From the NCBI GenBank assembly GCA_021604805.1, contig BQJR01000004.1, forward strand, positions 310,001 to 374,000: a stretch of DNA of 64,000 nucleotides, written 5' to 3'. A program made the translations under genes and the position numbers. Shown here one piece after another: positions 47,310 to 54,381 of this stretch (the first letter of the stretch is position 1; every line of letters begins with the position of its first letter). Source of the DNA: Planctomycetota bacterium (GTDB lineage Bacteria > Planctomycetota > B15-G4). The notes under the pieces are model-generated. The model was not told the DNA's origin. It did not search any database and saw nothing but the letters and a program-made list of their open reading frames with translations.

Positions 47310-48191
47310 ATGCCTACAGACATCATGCGGTTTAGGAAACAGCACTCGCTCGCGGAGACGTGCGACCTCGAATCACACGCTACTTCCATCGGTGCGTTAT
47401 CCGAAGTAAACAGACTTACGACCGAGTGGCTCGGCGGGATTAACAATAAGTCGGGCCGCGACTCGTTCGTCGTACTTGCATACATGAACCTAGTCAGCCG
47501 CATCCACGAGCAAGCATCCGGCATGCTTGTGTGTGTGGCCACCAATGCATGGGCGAGCGCTGAGGCGCTGTCTCGAGTAGTCTTGGAGAGCGCTGTCAAT
47601 CTACGTTGCCTTTGCCGGGAAGGCAGTGAAAAGTCGCTGCTCTCATTCTTTGACTCGTGGCTTGATGACCACGACAACAGACTTACTCTGTGGCGCGGCC
47701 TAGCTGAGAAGAATGGTACTCAAAAGGATCTCACTCGAATTTCCGAGCGAATCGATTACGTGCGGCTCGTTCGCGAAGCTTTAGATGCCATTGTCGAGCA
47801 GCTCCAGATGAGCAGAGCCGAAGCGCCGACAGAGGTTTGGCCAAACAGCGTGCATGGCCGCTTTTCCTTAGTAGGAATGGAAGAAGACTACCGATCGACT
47901 TATCACCGAATGAGCAGCGCATCTCATTCACTCGCAGAAGACACGCTCAATTGGCTTCTCTTGATCCACACGCCGAACTCGAAACTGCGACTTCAAGCTG
48001 CAGGAGACGAGGCCGTCGCATACTCTGTGATGCTGACACGGATAAGCTTGCTTGTGGCAGTTGAGAGCATGGTCGCCTGCTGCATCTCCAGAGGCCTAAC
48101 CGACACGTCTATCGGCGATAGACATCGAGCAGCGCTAGAACTCGCGATCGAGGAGATCGCCGCACGTGCTGGAGTGCCGCATGCCGACTAA
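47310..48191 (+). CDS. Hypothetical protein, DUF5677-like (cassette gene 2)
   Basis: 293 residues, mostly helical, beginning 11 bases after the attC-like site. Features include a central WASAEALSRVVLESAVNLRCLCREGSEKSLLSFFDSW stretch and a C-terminal His/Ser-rich region (HRMSSASHSLAEDTLNWLLL). I associate this with the DUF5677 group (AbiV-like, often near defence or toxin genes) from memory only. No catalytic motif can be named. Base composition is AT-richer than the host average, supporting transfer. The stop is close to the next, degenerate attC-like site. Confidence 0.55.
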   Translation: MPTDIMRFRKQHSLAETCDLESHATSIGALSEVNRLTTEWLGGINNKSGRDSFVVLAYMNLVSRIHEQASGMLVCVATNAWASAEALSRVVLESAVNLRCLCREGSEKSLLSFFDSWLDDHDNRLTLWRGLAEKNGTQKDLTRISERIDYVRLVREALDAIVEQLQMSRAEAPTEVWPNSVHGRFSLVGMEEDYRSTYHRMSSASHSLAEDTLNWLLLIHTPNSKLRLQAAGDEAVAYSVMLTRISLLVAVESMVACCISRGLTDTSIGDRHRAALELAIEEIAARAGVPHAD

Positions 48192-48208
48192 GAGATGCCG
48201 TAGGCAGC

Positions 48209-48276
48209 AACTAACAAACGCTTGCAGCAAACACCGCACCGCGGCGACGCTAAAGCACAACAGCGCTAGAGCGACA
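48209..48276 (+). other. Degenerate attC-like site between cassette genes 2 and 3
   Basis: AACTAACAAACGC at 48209 resembles the start of known attC sites (TAACAAACGC), with one mismatch to the core. The right core is weak (CGCTAGAGC at ~48264-48272). Position between tightly spaced genes is the main support. Confidence 0.35.
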
Positions 48277-48287
48277 GGAGACCAACG

Positions 48288-49979
48288 ATGCGCGTCACGC
48301 GCCTAGAAGTTGAGAACTACAGAACACTTGAGCAACTATCGCTCGACCTCGACCCTTCGTTTGCAGCGATTTGCGGCCCCAACGACTCCGGCAAGACAAA
48401 CGTGATCCGCGCATTGAGGTCAGTCTTGCGAGAGGAGGCCCCGCCTTATCTCCCATTTATTGAGTCGACGGATCTATCCGTAAAGCATGACTGGCCCAAA
48501 TGGAAAGAAAAAAACGCAGGCTCCGTTCGAATCGCAGTAACGCTTGACCTCGACCCGCACAAGGACGCTGGCCTGTATCAGTTCATCCTTAGGCAATTCA
48601 AGAAAGAGCCCACTGAGGAAAACCTTCTCGTTGAGGTCGAACTAACCCAAGGGCAGACTGACCGCACGCATAAGGTTACCGTAACACTAGCTGGTGAGCG
48701 ACACAGCGGAATCGAGGCAGAAGATGTCTTAAACCGACTACATGGCGCCAAGGCGATTTTCTATCACAACTCAACACAAGCATTCGCCGCAATGCCATTC
48801 CAGCGGGGGTTTGGGCGACTCAAGGAGCTATCAGCGGACCCCGAGGCAGTCGAGAAGATCCAGTCAGGCGTCGCAAAAGGAATGAAGAAGATCGCTCGCT
48901 CACGCAAGGATGAGCTTGAGCAGCTTCTCGGTCGGCTAGGCAACAAGTACAAGCTTGCTCTCACGCTCCCACAGTTTGATGTGAGCGAGATGCCGTTTGA
49001 GGTGACACTCGAGGAGTCCAAAGCGGTTGTTCCGCTCGATGACTGGGGAAGTGGAACACGAAATCGCACTCTAATCCTTTATCTACTGTTTGCTGCGCGG
49101 CAAGCTCAGTCGGCCGCCACGTCAGCCGACAAGGTCACGCCGCTCATTGTGATTGAGGAGCCCGAGTGCTTCTTGCATCCTGTGGCACAGGCGGAGTTCG
49201 GGAGGCTGCTGCAAGCGCTGGCAGATGAGTTTGGCGTTCAAGTAATCGTCACGACTCACAGTCCATACATGCTGAGCACTGAGAAGCCCGAATCGAATGT
49301 TCTTCTTGATCGAAGGATTCATTATCGGAAACGACTTGAAACGGAGCGTGTCGAGACCGGTGGTGCAAATTGGATGGAGCCGTTTGCTCGAGCGCTCGGA
49401 CTCCAGTCATCCGTTTTCGAGCCATGGGAAGCACTGTTCCGCATCCAGGCCGACTCCGTCCTCCTAGTTGAGGGCAAGCTGGATCGAGAGTATCTAGAGA
49501 TACTTCGCGATTCTTCTCACGGCAGCCAACAGCTCGTCTTTCAAGGTGAAATCATCAGCTACGACGGCACCGGGCAATTGGGAAACACGGTTCTATTGCG
49601 CCTGATTCGAAACCGGTGCCAACGGTTGGTGGTTACCTTTGACCTCGATGCTGATGTAGCACTTGCACCGAAACTCGAGGCTGCGGGCCTTGTGCGAAAT
49701 CACGATTTCTTCGCGATTGGGATCGATGCTGCCGGTAAGCGCTGCATTGAAGGCTTGCTCCCCTCAAGCACCCGAGAAGCCGTCCATGCTAAACATCCTA
49801 ATTTTGTTTCAGGGCTGCAGAGTGACAACAAGAAAGAGCGTGACGACTCAAAGCGAGCGTTAAAGAAAGCATATCTTGAGGAATTTAAGAGCAATGCCTC
49901 AGCCGATAATGAAGCGTTCAAAGACTTTTACAAACTTACAAAAAAGCTCAACAGAGCGTTCGCCGCAGAAGCCTTCTAA
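48288..49979 (+). CDS. OLD-family ATP-dependent nuclease (AAA ATPase plus TOPRIM), cassette gene 3
   Basis: 563 residues with AGGAG eight bases before the ATG. N-terminal ABC-type ATPase: Walker A GPNDSGKT (~30-37), signature-like DWGSGTRN, Walker B LIVIEEPECFLHP and H-loop VIVTTHSPYML. C-terminal TOPRIM domain: SVLLVEGKLDREYLEIL (Glu) and VVTFDLDADV (Asp-x-Asp). This is the class of P2 OLD and the GajA subunit of the Gabija system, metal-dependent nucleases acting on DNA. No GajB-like helicase is adjacent, so it is a solitary OLD nuclease. The stop lies inside the next attC-like left end. It is a likely defence gene. Confidence 0.87.
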   Translation: MRVTRLEVENYRTLEQLSLDLDPSFAAICGPNDSGKTNVIRALRSVLREEAPPYLPFIESTDLSVKHDWPKWKEKNAGSVRIAVTLDLDPHKDAGLYQFILRQFKKEPTEENLLVEVELTQGQTDRTHKVTVTLAGERHSGIEAEDVLNRLHGAKAIFYHNSTQAFAAMPFQRGFGRLKELSADPEAVEKIQSGVAKGMKKIARSRKDELEQLLGRLGNKYKLALTLPQFDVSEMPFEVTLEESKAVVPLDDWGSGTRNRTLILYLLFAARQAQSAATSADKVTPLIVIEEPECFLHPVAQAEFGRLLQALADEFGVQVIVTTHSPYMLSTEKPESNVLLDRRIHYRKRLETERVETGGANWMEPFARALGLQSSVFEPWEALFRIQADSVLLVEGKLDREYLEILRDSSHGSQQLVFQGEIISYDGTGQLGNTVLLRLIRNRCQRLVVTFDLDADVALAPKLEAAGLVRNHDFFAIGIDAAGKRCIEGLLPSSTREAVHAKHPNFVSGLQSDNKKERDDSKRALKKAYLEEFKSNASADNEAFKDFYKLTKKLNRAFAAEAF

Positions 49980-50030
49980 CACGCGCTAACAGCGGACGCC
50001 GCTTCACAGCGCCACTGAGCCACAACCCAC
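49974..50030 (+). other. Degenerate or truncated attC-like left end after cassette gene 3
   Basis: TTCTAAC (49974-49980) overlaps the stop codon, then CGCTAAC and the hairpin AGCGG-ACG-CCGCT. No GTTRRRY right core was found in the next 200 bases, so the site is broken or the resemblance is chance. Confidence 0.3.
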
Positions 50031-50049
50031 TCACCAAAGAAAGCACCCC

Positions 50050-50241
50050 ATGCCCCTCCAATCAGCCGCCAAACGCGCCTCGCGAACCCCACTGCAGATC
50101 GCCGCGATGATCGTCCTGCTCCTCGTCGGCGCGACATGGCTCTTCGGAGGCGAGCACTTCGGCATGGCTTTTCTCATCGGGCTGCCGCTCTTCGCTGTGC
50201 TCATGTTCCTCGGCACGCGGACCAAGCCGTCACAGTCGTGA
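50050..50241 (+). CDS. Small membrane protein, unknown function
   Basis: 63 residues with a basic start (MPLQSAAKRASRTP), then two hydrophobic helices (LQIAAMIVLLLVGATWLF and MAFLIGLPLFAVLMFLG). GC-rich codons agree with the host. It starts 20 bases beyond the last attC-like site, so could be a fourth cassette or host DNA. No homologue is known to me. Confidence 0.5.
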   Translation: MPLQSAAKRASRTPLQIAAMIVLLLVGATWLFGGEHFGMAFLIGLPLFAVLMFLGTRTKPSQS

Positions 50242-50775
50242 AGGCCGCAGCGCGTCAGCGCTGAGCGACGGGAGCGCTCCCCAGTCATCTCTCTCCACCC
50301 CACTCAAGTCGCCATCGGCAACCGGCTCGGCCTCTACGCCGCAGTCGCCGCCTGCCTCTTCGCTGCGGTCATCACTTACAGCTTCGGGGGCTGGAGACTC
50401 CTCAGCGACTTCCCGGTCCCGCTCACCGTGGCGATGGTGGTGACGCTCATGGTGGGCTGGTGCTCCGGCCCGCACCTCACGGATGCGGCTCGGACGCAGC
50501 TTGGGTCCATGGCACGCGGCGCTGGGGCCGCGATCATGGCACTGGCCGTGGCGGCCCTCGTCGGGGCCAGCGTTCAGGTCGTCATCGAGCTCGTCACTCC
50601 GCTGCCCCCGCCCTTTCACGGCAACCGGCCTGTGAAAGTCGGCGGCATCGTTCTCGGGACACTCGCTTGGGTGATGATGGTGGGCGCGATTCCCGCCATC
50701 GCAATCGGCGCCGTCACCGGACTTGCCGTGCGCGCGCGCTGCCTGCGACTCATCCCACCGAGAACCGATCGCTGA
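50242..50775 (+). CDS. Membrane protein with unclear start (possibly broken)
   Basis: An open frame in the same register as the small protein before it, following its TGA. The first hydrophobic helix (LGLYAAVAACLFAAVITYSF) lies before the first usable start (GTG 50422 or ATG 50428), and no ATG, GTG or TTG precedes it. Three more helices follow (AAIMALAVAALVGASVQVVI, GGIVLGTLAWVMMVGAIPAI). Either a rare start (an ATC at ~50287 has GGGAG upstream) is used or a start was lost. Coordinates are the open region, not a proven CDS. Function is unknown. Confidence 0.4.
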   Translation, partial: RPQRVSAERRERSPVISLHPTQVAIGNRLGLYAAVAACLFAAVITYSFGGWRLLSDFPVPLTVAMVVTLMVGWCSGPHLTDAARTQLGSMARGAGAAIMALAVAALVGASVQVVIELVTPLPPPFHGNRPVKVGGIVLGTLAWVMMVGAIPAIAIGAVTGLAVRARCLRLIPPRTDR

Positions 50776-50895
50776 TCGGCTCCGAACCCGGAACAGGCAG
50801 TTCGCGCTTCTCGCACTAGGCTTGCGGTTGGGAGAGAGCGCGAGCGGCCGTGGGCAGCTGCGACTCCTCTCCTCACTTGGACCAGGGAGAGAAAG

Positions 50896-52599
50896 ATGCT
50901 GAAGCTGCGAGTGATGGGCCGCGCCTTTGTCGGCGCAATGAGTGTGGGCTTGGTGCTGGCGCTGGCCGGCGCGAACGCGAGCGCGCAAACCGTGTACTAC
51001 GTGAAGACAACTGGGAGCGACGGCAACTCGGGCTTCACGGAGATGGCGGCCTTCAAGACCATCGGCAAAGCCGTGGACGCGGCCTCGGGCGAGACCTCGT
51101 CGGTGATTCGCGTGCTGGCTGGCACCTACGACCAAAGCCACGAGTCGACGAATCCCTTCGGGGGCTTTCCGATCACGATCGACTTCTCGAACGTGAGCAT
51201 CCAGGCGAATGGCGGCACGCGCCCGGTGGTCGGCGGCGGTGTGAGTGACTCCACCGTGCTCGGCCTCTTCGAAGTCATCGCCGACACGGGCACCGGCGGC
51301 GACGCGACCGGCGTGGCTTTCACCAGCCTCGAGTTCGCCGGCGAGGACAGCACCAGCGAGAACGCGCCGAGCGCCGTCTACGCATTCACCTCCGACAACT
51401 ACGACGCCGAGATCGCGATCACCGACTGTCACATCCTGCGCTCCGAGATGAATCACTCCACCCTCGCCGGCAACCCGTCGATCCGCGGCATCAGCGGCGA
51501 AGGTCCGGGCCTCACGCTCACCGTGTCCGACTGCGTGATCGCACCGAACGAACCCGGCGGCGTGGTCGTGGACCTGGGCACCGATGCCGTGGCCAGCGGA
51601 GACGGCGGCTCCCCCACTCTCATCGTGGAAGACAGCGTGTTCAGCGTGGCCCAGGGCAACGCCTCGCACGCCGCCATCGACATGATCCTCGAAGCCTACG
51701 ACCCGAGCACCAACACCGGCTTGCTCGGCGACCCCTTCCTCACCGTGACCGACTGCGTGATCGACTCGCGCGCGGCCACCACCTTCGGTACCGGCTTCTC
51801 CTATGGCATCGCCTACGGTGGCGACGCGCGCTTCGGCGGTGCCGTACAGTTCGGCCACTTCGAAGTGAAGATCCAGCGCAACGAGATCCACGGCTGCCGT
51901 CAGGCCGGACTGCACTTGCTGGGCACCACCGACGGCCTGATGGACTCCTCCGTGAACATCCAGAGCTGGTACGTGGACAACAACCTGATCTCGGAGAACG
52001 TGGGTGACGGCGTGCTGCTCGACGGCGGCGACTCCGCCAACGACGGTCAGTACCTGCGCTGGTACCTGCGCGGCAACATGATCGTGGACAACGACGGCGA
52101 CGGCATCGAAGTGCGCGACATCACCGCCGGCAACAGCGGCCAAGGCCACGTGCTCAACTGCACCCTCGCAGGCAACGGCGGCTACGGCATCCGCATGACC
52201 AACAGCCTGCAAGACGAATGGCTGAGCCACGTGCAGAACTCGATCATCTGGGACAACGCCTCGGGCAACTCCACGGGCTGGAGTCCGAGCTCGAGTCTCG
52301 TCACCGTGCAATACAACATCTGGGACGGCACGCCGCCGGTGGGTTGCGTCGACTCAGGTTGCAGCCCGAGCCCGACCTGCAAGCAGAACGTGAACGTGGA
52401 CCCGCTGTTCGTCGACCCGAGCAATGGCGACTATCACATCAGCTCCAGCTCCTGCGCCGTGGAAGGCGGGACGAACACGCCCAGCACCACGAACCTGATG
52501 GGCTTCGGCACAGACATCGACGGGGAGCGTCGCAACATGGACGGCGACAGCACGCGCCCCTCCATCGTGGACATGGGTGCCGACGAGTACGAGCCCTGA
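50896..52599 (+). CDS. Secreted right-handed beta-helix protein (choice-of-anchor/DUF1565-like)
   Basis: 567 residues with a good GGGAGAG Shine-Dalgarno and a signal peptide (MLKLRVMGRAFVGAMSVGLVLALAGANASA). The N-terminus YYVKTTGSDGNSGFTEMAAFKTIGKAVDAA is the DUF1565-type start of parallel beta-helix proteins. It is followed by about ten beta-helix turns of the type 'LTVSDCVI' and 'NNLISENVGDGVLL'. The C-terminus (VNVDPLFVDPSNGDYHISSSS, then DIDGERRNMDGDS, then DMGADEYEP) is the usual end of this exported class. The role is likely surface or polysaccharide binding. Confidence 0.85.
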   Translation: MLKLRVMGRAFVGAMSVGLVLALAGANASAQTVYYVKTTGSDGNSGFTEMAAFKTIGKAVDAASGETSSVIRVLAGTYDQSHESTNPFGGFPITIDFSNVSIQANGGTRPVVGGGVSDSTVLGLFEVIADTGTGGDATGVAFTSLEFAGEDSTSENAPSAVYAFTSDNYDAEIAITDCHILRSEMNHSTLAGNPSIRGISGEGPGLTLTVSDCVIAPNEPGGVVVDLGTDAVASGDGGSPTLIVEDSVFSVAQGNASHAAIDMILEAYDPSTNTGLLGDPFLTVTDCVIDSRAATTFGTGFSYGIAYGGDARFGGAVQFGHFEVKIQRNEIHGCRQAGLHLLGTTDGLMDSSVNIQSWYVDNNLISENVGDGVLLDGGDSANDGQYLRWYLRGNMIVDNDGDGIEVRDITAGNSGQGHVLNCTLAGNGGYGIRMTNSLQDEWLSHVQNSIIWDNASGNSTGWSPSSSLVTVQYNIWDGTPPVGCVDSGCSPSPTCKQNVNVDPLFVDPSNGDYHISSSSCAVEGGTNTPSTTNLMGFGTDIDGERRNMDGDSTRPSIVDMGADEYEP

Positions 52600-52629
52600 G
52601 CCCTCGGGCACACGCTCCGTCGTGACCTC

Positions 52630-52670
52630 CGCGCGCCCTCGATCGCAAGCCTCGCGGTCGGGGGCGCGCG
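52630..52670. terminator. Strong GC-rich hairpin downstream of the beta-helix gene
   Basis: Arms GCGCGCCCTCGATCGC (52631-52646) and GCGGTCGGGGGCGCGC (52654-52669) pair at 14 of 16 positions around a seven-base loop. There is no T-tract, so it is terminator-like rather than a canonical intrinsic terminator. Confidence 0.45.
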
Positions 52671-52825
52671 CTTGGAGTGAGCGGCCGTACGACTCGCTCC
52701 GCACTGCGCACCTGGTCGTATCGATCGCAGGGAAGCCGCGGCGCACACTGAGTGCAGCGGCGCGCTGCACGCGTCGCCATTCTCCCGCTCACTCGCCGCT
52801 CTTCTCTCCCGTCACGAGGCGCAGC

Positions 52826-53602
52826 ATGTCACTCGCACTTTCACTCAACATCTCGCGCGCTGCCTTCGCTGCCTTCGCTGGCGCGCTCTTCGCCCTCGCG
52901 CTCACGGCTTGCGGCGCGCCCGCCACGAAGCACGGCGAGTGGCTCCAACTCGGCAGCATGCACGAGACGATCGCGCAGCAGCAGCACCACGGGCGCATCA
53001 GCCTCGACGAACTGCGCGGCACGCCGCACCTCTACGGCGTGGGCGCGCTCGCGGGCCTGCAAGGTGAGCTGGCCTTGATCGATTCACAAAGCGTCGTGAC
53101 CACTGTGAACGACGAGGGCATGGCGCAACCCGCCGCCGAGCAGGGTGAGGCCACGATGTTCGTCGGCCAGTGCGTGGAGTCGTGGAGCAGGGTTCAACAT
53201 CCCGAAGCCGTGCCCGCCGCGAACTTCGACGCCACGGTGAAAGCGCGCGCCGAGCAGGCCGGCCTCGACATGTCGCAGCCCTTCGTGTTCATGGTCGAGG
53301 GCACGTTCACGGGCGTGCGCTTGCACGTGCTCAACGGCGCTTGCCCGATCCACGCCCGCATGCTCGACCTCGAGATCCCAGCGGCGCAACGTCCCTTCGA
53401 GTGGTCGGGCGCGCAGCTGAAGGGCACGCTCGTGGGCGTCTACGCGGAAGGCGCCGTGGGCGCGCTCACCCACCCGGCGACCTCCGTGCACGCGCACCTC
53501 GTGTACGACGACCCGAGCAGCGGCGCGCGCGTCACCGCGCACATCGAACGGGTGGGCGTGGGCCCGGGCGCTCACTTCAAGTACCCGGCCGGACTCCACT
53601 AG
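52826..53602 (+). CDS. Acetolactate decarboxylase-like lipoprotein
   Basis: 258 residues from the ATG at 52826, which precedes a lipoprotein signal (LFALALTACGAP, Cys about residue 29). The mature part matches the alpha-acetolactate decarboxylase fold: HGRISLDELRGTPHLYGVGALAGLQGELALID early, and a His-rich metal site late (HPATSVHAHLVY, then AHIERV). Typical AlsD/BudA converts acetolactate to acetoin in the cytosol. A lipid-anchored version suggests an exported or outer-surface enzyme. The family call is reasonable; activity is untested. No ilvB or butanediol genes are nearby. Confidence 0.7.
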   Translation: MSLALSLNISRAAFAAFAGALFALALTACGAPATKHGEWLQLGSMHETIAQQQHHGRISLDELRGTPHLYGVGALAGLQGELALIDSQSVVTTVNDEGMAQPAAEQGEATMFVGQCVESWSRVQHPEAVPAANFDATVKARAEQAGLDMSQPFVFMVEGTFTGVRLHVLNGACPIHARMLDLEIPAAQRPFEWSGAQLKGTLVGVYAEGAVGALTHPATSVHAHLVYDDPSSGARVTAHIERVGVGPGAHFKYPAGLH

Positions 53603-53768
53603 GAGCGACCCGGCGAGGTGGCCAAGATTTCTTGAACCCTCGGCCTGAGACGCGCATCGCAGGCGCCCTCCCACGCGTGGTCGTCACTCGAAGGCTGCGC
53701 GTCATCACCCGCCCCATCCCGAACGCGCGGACCTCCTCGCGATTCATTGACCCAGAAAGCACAGACCG

Positions 53769-54335
53769 ATGACTGACTTCACCCAGCACACCCTCGACAG
53801 CGCGCCCGCCGACAGCCAACCGCTCCTCACCAAGGCTCAGCAATCCTTCGGCATGATCCCGGGATTGTTCGCCGTGATGGCCGAAGCCCCCGGCCTGCTC
53901 GAGGGATACCAGAAGCTGCACGAACTCGTGCTGGCCTCGAGCTTCGACGAGGAAGAGACCACCGTGCTGTGGCAGAGCATCAACGTGGAGCACGACTGCC
54001 ACTACTGCGTGCCGGCGCACACCGGGATTGCCAAGGCCATGAAGGTCGACGACGCCATCACCAACGCCTTGCGCGACGAGACACCGCTGCCCACCGAGCG
54101 CCTCGAAGCCCTGCGCACCTTCACGTTGGCGATCGTGCGCGAACGTGGCTTCGTGAGCGGTGAAACCGTGCAGGCCTTCTTCGCCGCCGGCTTCACCCAG
54201 CGTCACGCGCTGGAAGTGATCCTCGGCCTGTCACAGAAGGTGATGAGCAACTACACGAATCACCTGGCGCACACGCCCGTGGATGCACCCTTCAAGCAGT
54301 TCGCCTGGACGAAGCAGAGCGCTGGCGCCGCCTGA
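53769..54335 (+). CDS. AhpD-like carboxymuconolactone decarboxylase family protein
   Basis: 188 residues, all-helical. The CxxC redox pair is present as VEHDCHYCVPAHTGIAK (~75-91), the AhpD signature. It probably acts as an alkylhydroperoxidase-type thiol reductant or similar. The stop is 37 bases from the converging kinase gene. No partner peroxiredoxin is in the neighbourhood. Confidence 0.82.
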   Translation: MTDFTQHTLDSAPADSQPLLTKAQQSFGMIPGLFAVMAEAPGLLEGYQKLHELVLASSFDEEETTVLWQSINVEHDCHYCVPAHTGIAKAMKVDDAITNALRDETPLPTERLEALRTFTLAIVRERGFVSGETVQAFFAAGFTQRHALEVILGLSQKVMSNYTNHLAHTPVDAPFKQFAWTKQSAGAA

Positions 54336-54360
54336 CCCAGCCCGACCTCGACGAGCTCGC

Positions 54361-54381
54361 GCAGCGCTGAGTCAGCGCTGC
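54361..54381. terminator. Perfect palindrome between converging genes
   Basis: Arms GCAGCGCTGA and TCAGCGCTGC (10 bases each) surround a single central base. It sits between two converging genes and includes the kinase stop codon. It may act as a bidirectional terminator. Confidence 0.4.

Larger units (their letters stand above)
46453..49990 (+). mobile_element. Integron-like gene cassette array without visible integrase (CALIN-type)
   Basis: Three genes all on the plus strand, each with 10-17 bases between an attC-like right end and its start, and a stop directly at or within 18 bases of the next attC-like left end. That is cassette architecture. Sites resembling attC are at 46453-46540, 47237-47299, 48209-48276 and 49974-50030. 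The first two are good, the last two degenerate. The genes are AT-richer than their neighbours. No integrase (tyrosine recombinase with the integron patch) is in the window, so the array would be a cluster of attC sites lacking integrase, mobilisable in trans. Confidence 0.65.

Noticed and set aside
48288..49979. Gabija system (GajAB)
   Set aside because: The OLD/TOPRIM protein is present, but no UvrD-like GajB helicase lies next to it.
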